IMG/VR virus record: IMGVR_UViG_3300035156_000168
Location: 1-63,934 of that record
Length of the DNA stretch: 63,934 bases
From: a virus
Direction: 5' to 3' (one strand)
Below are positions 43,880 through 51,725 of the stretch, in pieces (the stretch's first letter is position 1; every line of letters starts with the position of its first letter). The notes under the pieces are model-generated. The model was not told where the DNA came from and did no database searches. It worked only from the letters and a program-made list of their open reading frames with translations. Both the position numbers and the translations under genes were made by a program.

Positions 43880-43912
43880 TAGTCTAGCGCCGTAGACGCT
43901 TTCTAGTCAAGC
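43880..43912 (-). promoter_or_regulatory. HicAB promoter and operator
   Basis: On the minus strand TTGACT (43905-43910), 18 bp, then TAGACT, with the hicA ATG only a few bases downstream, suggesting a near-leaderless transcript. The perfect inverted repeat GTCTA (43882-43886) / TAGAC (43893-43897) overlaps the promoter and is a good HicB operator candidate. Related TAGAC elements occur at about 43916 and 43933. Confidence 0.6.
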
Positions 43913-43950
43913 GGCATAGACACTTGCTGCGCTAGACTCAGACAGCACTC

Positions 43951-43984
43951 CGCCCCGCGCCCTAACCGGCGCGGGGCGATTCTT
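43951..43984. terminator. Strong terminator hairpin between two minus-strand operons
   Basis: CGCCCCGCGCC (43951-43961) pairs perfectly with GGCGCGGGGCG (43968-43978), an 11-bp stem with a 6-nt loop. ATTCTT follows on the plus side. It lies downstream of the 43991 gene and upstream of the HicAB promoter, so it insulates the two minus-strand units. Confidence 0.75.
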
Positions 43985-43990
43985 GCGTTG

Positions 43991-44254
43991 TCAGGAGGTC
44001 CGCGACATAGGCCAGTCATCATGGTCATGCAGATACTGAGATACGTCAGCGACGAGGCAATCAGCAACTGTGAGTCGAGGGTTGTGAGCGTGCCACTGGG
44101 CTTCTTCGACGACCGCTTCAAGGCAGTCATTGATGGTCTCGCCGTCGCCCGCATTCACCCACTCGGTCTTCCACCAGTCGTCGCAATCGCAAGTCGCCCT
44201 CACGCGCTTCTCGTTTGAAACGATGCCGACGTACACGTGATGCCCCATCGTCAT
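43991..44254 (-). CDS. Small hypothetical protein
   Basis: 87 residues. Strand-rich start with CDCDDWWKTEW, then a helix (TINDCLEAVVEEAQWHAH) and VADVSQYLHDHDDW end. ATG overlaps the stop of the 44251 gene. No family recognised. Confidence 0.6.
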   Translation of the reverse strand: MTMGHHVYVGIVSNEKRVRATCDCDDWWKTEWVNAGDGETINDCLEAVVEEAQWHAHNPRLTVADCLVADVSQYLHDHDDWPMSRTS

Positions 44255-44388
44255 GCCTCCGGTTCTGGGCGCTTGCCCTTGATGATCTTCGCCACCGATT
44301 CGTACCCGATGCCCTCGCCGCGCAGCTGCTCCGACGTCAGACCCGCGGCGCGGAGTGCGACCCGATCAGGTGTCCACTTCGGCCCCAT
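44251..44388 (-). CDS. Very small HTH-like protein
   Basis: 45 residues: MGPKWTPDRVALRAAGLTSE, then QLRGEGIGYESVAKIIKGKR, a single helix-turn-helix-like pair. It forms an ATGA-coupled two-gene unit with the protein at 43991. It may be a small regulator. Confidence 0.5.
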   Translation of the reverse strand: MGPKWTPDRVALRAAGLTSEQLRGEGIGYESVAKIIKGKRPEPEA

Positions 44389-44439
44389 GTCGGCAGCCTA
44401 ACAAACTACTGAGCGGAAGGGGTGCCCTGTCGAGGGAGC

Positions 44440-44475
44440 GGCGTCGCACGCGAGCGAAGCGAGTGGAGCGACGCC
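44440..44475. repeat. Inverted repeat upstream of the transfer-like cassette
   Basis: GGCGTCGC (44440-44447) pairs with GCGACGCC (44468-44475), the loop containing repeated GCGA units. The 44389-44601 interval holds no other feature I can support. It could be a terminator, an operator, or a DNA-processing site for the adjacent cassette. Confidence 0.45.
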
Positions 44476-44601
44476 GAGCCTACCGGCTTTGTCAACTCTG
44501 ACGCAACAAAAACTGGACATCCCGTGCAGTCTCTGTGGAGTTACGCGCCGCATCCGTTAATGTGTGCGTAGCAGTGTTTCCCCCACCAGAGAGGTCAACG
44601 C

Positions 44602-44628
44602 ATGAACATTTTCGGAGTGGCGACGTGA
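44602..44628 (+). CDS. Possible 8-codon leader peptide
   Basis: ATG 44602 with AGAGAGG just upstream encodes MNIFGVAT and stops at 44626-44628, overlapping the GTG start of the next gene (GTGA). It would couple translation of the membrane protein. It could equally be chance. Confidence 0.35.
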   Translation: MNIFGVAT

Positions 44629-44867
44629 GAGGCATGTTGCACAGCCTGTTCGCTGGGCCGTTCAAAACGGCGGTGCTTATCGGCGCAGTGTTGATGCTCG
44701 TCGTCGGCATCGGCCAAGCCGCGACAGCCATGTATGTCGGCGGTCGCGCTATCGGCGGCGGTGTCGGTGTCACCGTTTACGACTTCATCCCTGGCATGGC
44801 TGACGGCTTCAACCAGGCGAAGGCTGACGCGGTGAAGATCCGCCAGCAGTACCAGGCGCAGAGCTAG
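44625..44867 (+). CDS. Small membrane protein heading the transfer-like cassette
   Basis: 80 residues from GTG 44625. One strong membrane span (TAVLIGAVLMLVVGIGQAAT, about 14-33) and a Gly-rich then charged helical tail (FNQAKADAVKIRQQYQAQ). It is directly coupled to the ATPase gene (TAGTG overlap). A membrane anchor or pore component is a reasonable guess. Confidence 0.65.
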   Translation: MRGMLHSLFAGPFKTAVLIGAVLMLVVGIGQAATAMYVGGRAIGGGVGVTVYDFIPGMADGFNQAKADAVKIRQQYQAQS

Positions 44868-46720
44868 TGGCGAAGATGGCGGCGAAGCGGCGGCGTAAGG
44901 CGTCGTCATCTGTTGAGCAGTGGGTTGTTTCGCATGTGCTGACGAAGTGGTGGTTTTGGCTGTGGGCGGCGTTCACGTACGTCACTTACAGGTTCTTCGG
45001 TGACATGTGGTCGGTGTTGAAGGTGGAGGCGGCGATTGTCGGCGTCTCCACCTGTGTGTTTGTGTCGCTGTGGCGCCGGGAGCGTCTGCGGCTACTGGCG
45101 GCGAAGGGTTTGCCGAACCCTGGCTTGTTGGGGGTGGTGAAGGACGCCGGGAAGGTGGCCGTCGCCATCCCCAGAACCCGTGAGGGTTGGGTTAACGCGT
45201 GGGCGTCGCTGCCGGCGTTGAAGGGCCGCAAGATGCCGCCGTTGCGGAACATGACGATGACAGCGGACGGTGATTTGGAGACGTTGGTTCATGCGTCGAA
45301 GTACGGGGTGACGGTTGAGCTGATCCAGGCGAACGCCGCCGACATCGCGCAAATCTGCAACTCGCCTCGGCTGGTGGTGCGCAGGACGTCTATCGGCTGG
45401 GCGAAGCTCACGTTCCGGTTCACGGAGCCGTTGGAGCGGGTGCTGCCCATCGCCGAGCTGCCGCTGCCGAAGACGCGCGGGAACATCGTCATTGGCGTGA
45501 CCGAAGACGGCGACCCGATGGAACTGCCCGGCGATCAGTGCATCCTCGACGGCGGCGTTCAAGGGTCCGGGAAGTCGAACGACCTGTGGTGCTTGTTGGC
45601 GTCTCTGAACATGCAGGGCATCCCGACGCGGGCGCGGTTCATCGACTTGAAGGACGGCATGGAACTCAGCCGCCTGGGTGCGAACCCGCTCGGCGAATGG
45701 GTGGGGTTGGGGAACCTTTGCGTCGCCGGGTACACCACCGACGCCGACGAGGGTTTGCAGATCGTTCAGGACGCCCTCGACGACATGCGGGAGCGCGCGA
45801 AGCGGTTGGGTGAGGACAAGGTGCGGAAGTTCCGCGAGTACACCCAAGACGACCCGTTCTTGCTGTTGGTGATCGACGAGGCGCTCGACTACAACGACGA
45901 GTTCAAGAAGGGCACTTCCCGTCCTTTGGGCCAGTTCAACCGGAAGGTGCGGGCGGTGGGCGGGCTGACGATGGCGACGGTGCAGTACGCGCACGCGCAG
46001 GACATGGGTGTTGGTAGGAAGCCGTTCGGCACCCGCATCTGCCACCGGGCGGAGAAGGAAACCGGCGACACCATCCTTGGGGCGGGTGCTGCGTCTCGCG
46101 GTGCGGAGGTCGACAAAATCCCACAGTCGATGCCTGGCGTCGGGTTCTACGTGGACCCGGACAGGGGCGAGCAGACCCCGTTCCGGTCGGCGTATGTGAC
46201 GGACGCAGACGCGGACCGCATCGCCTCCGGTCTGCTGCCGGAGGGCATCGAGTTCGGGACGCCCGCCGAGGAAATCGCACCCGAGTGCGCGGTCTATTGG
46301 CTGCGGTCGTCGGACGGTGAGTCGCTGTACATCGGGAAGGCGCTCGACCCAGCCGCCCGTTGGGACCAGCACAAGTCGCCCAGCAGCAGCGACTACAAGC
46401 CGTGGATCGACGAAGTCGACTGGACGCAGACGAAGGTGTTCTGGAAGGACAACGAGGCGGCGGCGCTCAAGTACGAGAAGCATCTGACGGAGAAGTTCGG
46501 GTCGAAGTACAACGACCTGAACAACCGGAAGACGCCGTGGCGTGTTGACTGGCGGGCTGAGCACAAGGCGAAGAAAGCCGCGGAGGCTGCGGATGCTGTG
46601 CCGGAGCCGTCGAACGAGGAGTTGGCTGGGCGTCGCCCGTTGCAGCTGGTCGTGAACGACGACGTGGACGATGACGGTCTGATGCCTACCGGTACTGATT
46701 CGTACTACGGCAGCGAGTGA
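44867..46720 (+). CDS. FtsK/TraB-type DNA translocase fused to a GIY-YIG domain
   Basis: 617 residues from GTG 44867. Two N-terminal membrane spans (about 27-70). The FtsK/SpoIIIE-HerA motor has Walker A GGVQGSGKS (about 229-236), the FtsK-type FIDLKDGMELSRL, Walker B LLLVIDEALD (about 331-339), and the arginine-finger-like FGTRICHRAE with ILGAGAASRGAE. Residues about 474-555 form a GIY-YIG nuclease-like domain (VYWLRSSDGESLYIGKALDP, ARWDQHK). Such motors pump double-stranded DNA in Streptomyces-type conjugation. The nuclease fusion is unusual. Confidence 0.85.
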   Translation: MAKMAAKRRRKASSSVEQWVVSHVLTKWWFWLWAAFTYVTYRFFGDMWSVLKVEAAIVGVSTCVFVSLWRRERLRLLAAKGLPNPGLLGVVKDAGKVAVAIPRTREGWVNAWASLPALKGRKMPPLRNMTMTADGDLETLVHASKYGVTVELIQANAADIAQICNSPRLVVRRTSIGWAKLTFRFTEPLERVLPIAELPLPKTRGNIVIGVTEDGDPMELPGDQCILDGGVQGSGKSNDLWCLLASLNMQGIPTRARFIDLKDGMELSRLGANPLGEWVGLGNLCVAGYTTDADEGLQIVQDALDDMRERAKRLGEDKVRKFREYTQDDPFLLLVIDEALDYNDEFKKGTSRPLGQFNRKVRAVGGLTMATVQYAHAQDMGVGRKPFGTRICHRAEKETGDTILGAGAASRGAEVDKIPQSMPGVGFYVDPDRGEQTPFRSAYVTDADADRIASGLLPEGIEFGTPAEEIAPECAVYWLRSSDGESLYIGKALDPAARWDQHKSPSSSDYKPWIDEVDWTQTKVFWKDNEAAALKYEKHLTEKFGSKYNDLNNRKTPWRVDWRAEHKAKKAAEAADAVPEPSNEELAGRRPLQLVVNDDVDDDGLMPTGTDSYYGSE

Positions 46721-48699
46721 TGGACGAAGACGAGGTCGGTCACAGTCTGACCGCCGGTCACGTTGTGATGGCTGGCGTCCTGGCGTTGTTCCTTGCCGGA
46801 GGGCACGCATATCAGGCGTCGGACGACCCGCCGGAGGTGGCGTGCGCCAACACTGTCGTCACGCCGTCAGCGGCGGGTGTCGAGATCGCGGCGAGCATCG
46901 GTCGAGGGATCAACGCGTTGGCTCACGGTCGTCCGTCGGAGGAGACGGTGCGCGACTACACCCTCGGCGCGTGGGGCCAGGTTGGGCTGTGGGTCGGTTC
47001 GGGGATCGCTGCGGCTCGCGGTCAGGAGTTGCCGAAGTCGGCGCTGATTGAGCAGCGGAAAGCGGTCGCGCAGGCGGTCGCTTTGCAGGATGCGTGCACC
47101 CCGAAGGCGGTGTGTGAGGCGCCGTTGCCGACCGCGGCGGCGGCGATTAGCACGTCTCGGCTGAGTCTCACTGGCGCTCCGCAGGCAGCGGACGCAGCAC
47201 GCAAGGCAGGGTTCACTGGTGAGGATCTTGTGGTGGCTGTTGCTGTCGCCGCCGCCGAGTCGGGCTATCGCAATGTGCGGTCGAAGCCGAACAGCAACGG
47301 CTCCTACGACCACGGCTTTTGGCAGATCAACAGTGTCCATCGCGGACTGTTGGCGGGCGGCGACTGGCGCGACCCGTACGACAACGCGCAGATGGCGTAC
47401 CAGGTGTGGGAGGACGCCGGGTGGCGGGCGTGGACGACCTACAAGAACGGCTCCCACCGACGCCACATGGATGCGGCCCGCGCGGCCGGCCAGGGCGCAC
47501 AGCAGACCCCGGCGGTGCCCGATCAGCCGACCTGCGAAGCGGGGAACCTGCAGGGCGTGATTTCGTCGGTGGCTGAGTTGAACCCGTCCGGCGCCGGCAA
47601 CTGGCAGGGCATGGTCCACGAGGGCCGCTGGTGGTATGTGGCGCACGCCACCGCTGGCGACCGGGCGCAGATCATCCACCGACTCGACGCCGACGGCAAA
47701 GAGGTCGACCAGATGACACTGGCAGGGTTCGAGCACGCCACCAGCTTCGGGGTGCGGCGCGGGGTCGTCTACGCCACCGACGGCCAACGTCAGGTCGTGA
47801 CCGTCAAGTACCAACCAGGCGAGACGGTGCGGTCAGGTCAGCCGACCGGATGGGCAGGGCAGGTGTCGTTCGACCCCGACGGGTCCCGGGCAGTGCTCCG
47901 CAACGGCAACCGATACAAGGTTATGGACCTCGCGACAGGTAAGCCGGTTGGCCGGCAGATTGTCACCCCGACCGGGCCGAGGCAAGGGTTCTCGGTAAAG
48001 GGCGACACCGTCTATGTGCTGTCGGGGTCGACGAACGAGAAGGCGCGGATCGACGCCTACTCGGTGCAAACCGGGTTGCAGAGCGGCACCCGTGATGTGA
48101 CAGGGGTCGGCTACAAGCAAGGCGAAACAGGTCGGTTCCGCGAGCCGGAGGGCATGTTCGGCAACCTGGTCGGCGTCAAGGTGCACACCGGCGACAAGCG
48201 GCGGCTGCGGGTGTTCCGCATCGACGCAGCTCGCACTGGCACACCTGCGGCGTTGACGTCGACGCAGATCGGTGGTGTGCGAACCGTGCAGTCGAAGGGC
48301 CGCACCTGGCAGATCCCGATCCCGAAAGGCCCGCGCGGCGTGGCTATCAACTTCGTGCTCGACCAGATCGAGCAAGGCGACCAGTACATCTACGGCAGCA
48401 AAGGCCCGGACACGTGGGACTGCTCGTCGCTGATCGCCGCCGGCTACCGCAAAGCTGGCATCAGCGTGTACCCACAGTCGGGGGTGATGAACCGCACCCT
48501 CAAACACGTGCCGCTGTCAGAGGCGCAACCGGGCGACATCTTCTGGCACCCCGGTCACGTCCAGCTGAACTTGGGCCGGATCAACGGCAAGAGAGTTGTC
48601 CTGGAAGCGGCAAACCCGCGCGACGACCTGCGCATCGACGACTCCGGCTGGGCCAAAATTGACGCAGTGCTTCGACCCACAGACGGAATCCCGACATGA
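46717..48699 (+). CDS. Membrane-anchored lysozyme-like / beta-propeller / NlpC-P60 cell-wall hydrolase
   Basis: 660 residues from GTG 46717 or ATG 46720. N-terminal span (about 14-32); a helical region; a lysozyme/transglycosylase-like domain (about 155-255; AVAAAESGYRNV, YDHGFWQINSVH); a beta-propeller-like middle (about 275-500; repeated strand units like those of tail-associated propellers); and an NlpC/P60 peptidase (about 540-655; DTWDCSSLIAAGYR with Cys, PGHVQLNLG with His). The muramidase + NlpC/P60 order recalls CwlT of Gram-positive conjugative elements, which opens the wall for DNA transfer. A second tail-independent lysin is the alternative. Confidence 0.8.
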   Translation: MMDEDEVGHSLTAGHVVMAGVLALFLAGGHAYQASDDPPEVACANTVVTPSAAGVEIAASIGRGINALAHGRPSEETVRDYTLGAWGQVGLWVGSGIAAARGQELPKSALIEQRKAVAQAVALQDACTPKAVCEAPLPTAAAAISTSRLSLTGAPQAADAARKAGFTGEDLVVAVAVAAAESGYRNVRSKPNSNGSYDHGFWQINSVHRGLLAGGDWRDPYDNAQMAYQVWEDAGWRAWTTYKNGSHRRHMDAARAAGQGAQQTPAVPDQPTCEAGNLQGVISSVAELNPSGAGNWQGMVHEGRWWYVAHATAGDRAQIIHRLDADGKEVDQMTLAGFEHATSFGVRRGVVYATDGQRQVVTVKYQPGETVRSGQPTGWAGQVSFDPDGSRAVLRNGNRYKVMDLATGKPVGRQIVTPTGPRQGFSVKGDTVYVLSGSTNEKARIDAYSVQTGLQSGTRDVTGVGYKQGETGRFREPEGMFGNLVGVKVHTGDKRRLRVFRIDAARTGTPAALTSTQIGGVRTVQSKGRTWQIPIPKGPRGVAINFVLDQIEQGDQYIYGSKGPDTWDCSSLIAAGYRKAGISVYPQSGVMNRTLKHVPLSEAQPGDIFWHPGHVQLNLGRINGKRVVLEAANPRDDLRIDDSGWAKIDAVLRPTDGIPT

Positions 48700-48721
48700 A
48701 CCGGCGAGAGGGCAACTGACA

Positions 48722-49213
48722 ATGTTGATCGACTACTTCGGCTTCAACGAGGTGATGAAGTCGCTGGCCGTGTTCGGGCTCATTCTGTCCGGGTTCCTAA
48801 CCGTCATCGTGCTCATTTTCGTCCGGCCGCCGCTCACCACGCAGACGAACGCCAGAACAGGCGAAACGCGGCACGGCATCTTCCGCTGGTTCGCGGTGTT
48901 CACCGCCATCTTCTCAGGCGTACCCCTGCTCATGATCGTCGTCCGGGCTGCGGCGACACCAATCGCATGGCTGGCGGCGCACTGGGTGTGGCTGGGGTTC
49001 GCCGCCATCGCCGCTGCGGCCGCGTGGGGTGCTTTAACGTGGTGGATCAACCGCCCCCGCATCGTCAAGGATGAACCTGTGCAAGTGCTGCCGCCACCAA
49101 CCAACCACAACCCGGGACCGTCGCTGCCACAGCCGCCACGCCCGCACGCGGCGCCGTCGCAGTACTACTACGGGCAATGGTCACAGTCCCCCGACACCAC
49201 CCCGCGCGGGTGA
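48722..49213 (+). CDS. Multi-span membrane protein of the cassette
   Basis: 163 residues from ATG 48722. Three hydrophobic segments (LAVFGLILSGFLTVIVLIFV, WFAVFTAIFSGVPLLMIVV, WVWLGFAAIAAAAAWGALTW) and a cytosolic Pro-rich tail with YYYGQW. It follows the hydrolase closely and is GTGA-coupled to the next gene. It resembles the small membrane components of minimal conjugation systems only in topology. Confidence 0.65.
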   Translation: MLIDYFGFNEVMKSLAVFGLILSGFLTVIVLIFVRPPLTTQTNARTGETRHGIFRWFAVFTAIFSGVPLLMIVVRAAATPIAWLAAHWVWLGFAAIAAAAAWGALTWWINRPRIVKDEPVQVLPPPTNHNPGPSLPQPPRPHAAPSQYYYGQWSQSPDTTPRG

Positions 49214-49452
49214 CCACGGAAGACGACGACGTGCAAGCTGTCGTGGACGCAGTGCTCGCGAAAGATGTGTGGCGGGTCCAACGCGACCAACACATTTGGG
49301 ACCTGATGCACGTCCACGGCTGGAAGGTTCCACGCATCACCGCCACACTCGCCGTCGCTTTGGACCGAGCTGGGGTGCCCGCAGCGGAGCAGCGCGGGCT
49401 AGGCGTATCCCACGACAACATCCGACGAGTCACCGAAGGGCCGCGGCCATGA
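49210..49452 (+). CDS. Small HTH-like protein
   Basis: 80 residues from GTG 49210. The sequence HIWDLMHVHGWKVPRITATLAV, given here in part, and GVSHDNIRRVTEG resemble a DNA-binding helical pair. Coupled to the cassette and to the next gene; could be its regulator. Confidence 0.5.
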   Translation: MTTEDDDVQAVVDAVLAKDVWRVQRDQHIWDLMHVHGWKVPRITATLAVALDRAGVPAAEQRGLGVSHDNIRRVTEGPRP

Positions 49453-49847
49453 CACTCACCGAGTTCCTGCTGGCGCGGATCGCGGAGGATAAGGCCAGTG
49501 CGTCAACGCACGCTTACTCTACAGTCGTCGGTGATGTTGCGCTCGGGGACGGTCGGCGCGCCCCTTTAAACAGTTGGGTGAGATTTAACCCCGCTCGCGT
49601 GCTAGCGGAGTGCGAAGCCAAGCGGCGGATTGTGACCGAGGTGCACTACGACCGCAACGCCGAGAGTGTGGCCGAGGCGAAGGCTGACCACGAGCGACAC
49701 GGGTGGCCCGTCTTGGTGGAGTCGGAGTGCGCCTCTTGCAGTTGCTACTCGGACTGCGTCGTCTCAATTGAGGACTGCCCCACACTGCGGCTACTCGCAC
49801 TGCCGTACGTCGACCACCCATCATTCCAGGATGAATGGCGGGCTTAG
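49449..49847 (+). CDS. DUF6221-like actinobacterial protein
   Basis: 132 residues. MTLTEFLLARIAEDKA, FNPARVLAECEAKRRIV and CPTLRLLALPYVDHPSFQDE match a family (DUF6221, from memory) widespread in Streptomyces and actinophages. The middle holds CASCSCYSDC, a metal-type cluster. Function unknown. Confidence 0.75.
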   Translation: MTLTEFLLARIAEDKASASTHAYSTVVGDVALGDGRRAPLNSWVRFNPARVLAECEAKRRIVTEVHYDRNAESVAEAKADHERHGWPVLVESECASCSCYSDCVVSIEDCPTLRLLALPYVDHPSFQDEWRA

Positions 49848-49875
49848 TCGGATGACACGCTGTAGGATAGGTGAC

Positions 49876-50391
49876 GTGACGGTTTGGCTTCCTATACCTG
49901 GGTACGAGCGCACTTACGAAGTGTCCGATATGGGCGAGGTTCGGAGCAGGCCGCGGCCGAGAACCCGAGGCGGAACCCTTAAGACATGGATCGGACGCCG
50001 CGGCTACCCGGTTGTATCGCTCGTGCAAAATGGCCGACAAGCAACTCGCGTGGTTCATGGACTTGTGGCCTTAACGTTCCTCGGGCCAAGACCCGAGAGC
50101 CAGGAAGTGCGTCACCTGAACGGTGACCCCACGGACGCGCGCGCCTCAAATCTCGCTTACGGCACCCGAGGCGAGAATGTTCGAGACAAACGTCACCACG
50201 GCAGTGACCACAACGTGAACAAGACTCACTGCCCACAAGGGCATCCTTATGACGAATCCAATACCTACGTTCTGCCTTCGCGGCCGGGCGCTCGTTACTG
50301 CCGCGAGTGCGCCAGGGTGAGAGCTCTTGCTCGTTACCACGCAAAGCGCACCCCCGACTTTGACGAGGCGTGGCGTCCCGATGCCGGTTGA
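49876..50391 (+). CDS. NUMOD4/HNH homing-type endonuclease
   Basis: 171 residues from GTG 49876 (AGGATAGG upstream); ATG 49852 is in frame. WLPIPGYERTYEVSDMGEVR is the NUMOD4 DNA-binding motif, VVHGLVALTFLG and VRHLNGDPTDARASNLAYGT the HNH core, and THCPQGHPYDESNT ... RYCREC a C-terminal zinc ribbon matching those of the other two homing-type HNH proteins in this genome. Confidence 0.88.
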   Translation: MTVWLPIPGYERTYEVSDMGEVRSRPRPRTRGGTLKTWIGRRGYPVVSLVQNGRQATRVVHGLVALTFLGPRPESQEVRHLNGDPTDARASNLAYGTRGENVRDKRHHGSDHNVNKTHCPQGHPYDESNTYVLPSRPGARYCRECARVRALARYHAKRTPDFDEAWRPDAG

Positions 50392-50524
50392 CTTCGTCGC
50401 GGAGCGGCGGTGCCCCGAGTGCGGGCAGGAGTCCGTCGACGACTGGCTGCCGTTCTGCTCGGAGGAGTGCCGCGCCGCGTTCGCTGCGGCGACGGTCCGT
50501 GCAGGCGAAGTGGACGGCACGTAA
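50381..50524 (+). CDS. Tiny zinc-ribbon protein
   Basis: 47 residues from ATG 50381, overlapping the HNH gene end. CPECGQESVDDWLPFCSEEC is a complete four-Cys zinc ribbon, followed by an Ala-rich helix. Function unknown. Confidence 0.55.
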   Translation: MPVDFVAERRCPECGQESVDDWLPFCSEECRAAFAAATVRAGEVDGT

Positions 50525-50580
50525 AGAAACTCTGGCCGTAGGTATTGCCAGTGGCAAGGCAGGTGTGCCACAGTTGAGAC

Positions 50581-50916
50581 ATGAGCACAGCAACCACATA
50601 CCGCACCTTTGACGCCATGACCGACGACCCGAACTGGCTCGGCTTCGGCTACCTCGGGGGACGCAGCAACTACCTCCACGAATACGACCCGGAATGCCTG
50701 GCCGAGATGAGCAGCACAGACAGGGCCATACACGTCGCTCACATTGACGGTGTCATCGTCCGCCATGCAGCCGCTCGCGGTTGGACCGATGTTGAGTTGT
50801 TCGCCTGGGCCAACAGCAAGAACGGCCGCTGGTTCGCTGACACCGCTTTCGGTGGCACCGACGCCGACCTCGACAAGGCGCGCGAATGGCGGCTGCTGGA
50901 GTTGCCGCGTGACTGA
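50581..50916 (+). CDS. Hypothetical protein
   Basis: 111 residues. Aromatic and acidic: DDPNWLGFGYLGGRSNYLHE, then HAAARGWTDVELFAWANSKN (helical) and an acidic end. The 56-bp gap upstream contains the palindrome TTGCCAGTGGCAA (about 50545), a possible operator. No family recognised. Confidence 0.6.
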   Translation: MSTATTYRTFDAMTDDPNWLGFGYLGGRSNYLHEYDPECLAEMSSTDRAIHVAHIDGVIVRHAAARGWTDVELFAWANSKNGRWFADTAFGGTDADLDKAREWRLLELPRD

Positions 50917-51085
50917 CCAGCACAAGATCCCGAACCGCGGCCTGCGCGTCCCCGACGACGAGTGGCAGCCCGCCCTCGCGGAAGCTGCACGGCGCCGCGA
51001 ACCCCTGTCCGCGTACCTGCGGCGCGCCATCCGGCACTACAACGCAGGCGGCGACATCCCAACCAAGAAACGAGCACCGAAATGA
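50909..51085 (+). CDS. Small ribbon-helix-helix-like protein
   Basis: 58 residues from GTG 50909. RGLRVPDDEWQPALAEAARR, then PLSAYLRRAIRHYN follows the strand-helix-helix outline of small DNA-binding regulators. Overlaps the upstream gene by eight bases. Confidence 0.6.
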   Translation: MTDQHKIPNRGLRVPDDEWQPALAEAARRREPLSAYLRRAIRHYNAGGDIPTKKRAPK

Positions 51086-51396
51086 CCGACCAGTGCCAAG
51101 AGCAAGTCAGTGACGGTGGCCGGTGGCCGTCCTTCCACACCTGCGGGCGGCCGATCAAACGCGACGGACTTTGCGGGCTACACGCCGCAGCAAAGGATCG
51201 AGCCGCGCAACGCGACCGCGACATGGCCGCCAAGCGGGACGGGCAGAAACGGGCTAAGGCCAGTGCCGAAGCTGCCCTGACTGAACTGGGGGTCAAGGGC
51301 CGCGCGGCGTACGACTCAATCGCTGCCGCCTACACCGGCGAGGTTGTGGTGTCGGTGGACGAACTGCGGCGTCTGATGGCGAGGGCCGACGCATGA
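51082..51396 (+). CDS. Small Cys/His and coiled-coil protein
   Basis: 104 residues, ATGA overlap. FHTCGRPIKRDGLCGLH gives a CX9-10CxxH metal-type motif, followed by a basic coiled coil (RDRDMAAKRDGQKRAKASAE). Function unknown. Confidence 0.6.
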   Translation: MTDQCQEQVSDGGRWPSFHTCGRPIKRDGLCGLHAAAKDRAAQRDRDMAAKRDGQKRAKASAEAALTELGVKGRAAYDSIAAAYTGEVVVSVDELRRLMARADA

Positions 51397-51725
51397 CCGA
51401 CGACGAACTGGCCGCCATCCGCGAACGGGACTCTGAGCTTGCTGAGTTCGCGCCGAGAATGGACGCCGTGTACGCCGACCGCCGCGCCCTGCTGGCTGAG
51501 GTGGTGCGGCTCCGCGCCCAACTCGCCGAAGCACTCGCCGACTGCGGGGATGAGTATGCAGGGTCAGCCGGTGAGCAGTGGAACCGCACAACAGCCGCGG
51601 TGCCGAGGGCGTCAGTCGAAGCCGCCCGCGTCGCCGTCCAACGCGACCAGGACCGCGGCCGAGACAGCGACCCTGCCACCATCCGACTCGCCAACGCCAC
51701 AACACAGACAGGAAACAAGACATGA
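51393..51725 (+). CDS. Coiled-coil hypothetical protein
   Basis: 110 residues, ATGA overlap. Long charged helix (ELAAIRERDSELAEFAPRMD, then LLAEVVRLRAQLAEALADCG) with a helical C-terminal tail. Typical of actinophage early accessory proteins. Confidence 0.6.
   Translation: MTDDELAAIRERDSELAEFAPRMDAVYADRRALLAEVVRLRAQLAEALADCGDEYAGSAGEQWNRTTAAVPRASVEAARVAVQRDQDRGRDSDPATIRLANATTQTGNKT

Noticed and set aside
45092-46810. 572-codon minus-strand frame opposite the FtsK-type gene
   Set aside because: Antisense of a well-supported gene with Walker motifs; composition is Arg/Val/His-rich with no domain.
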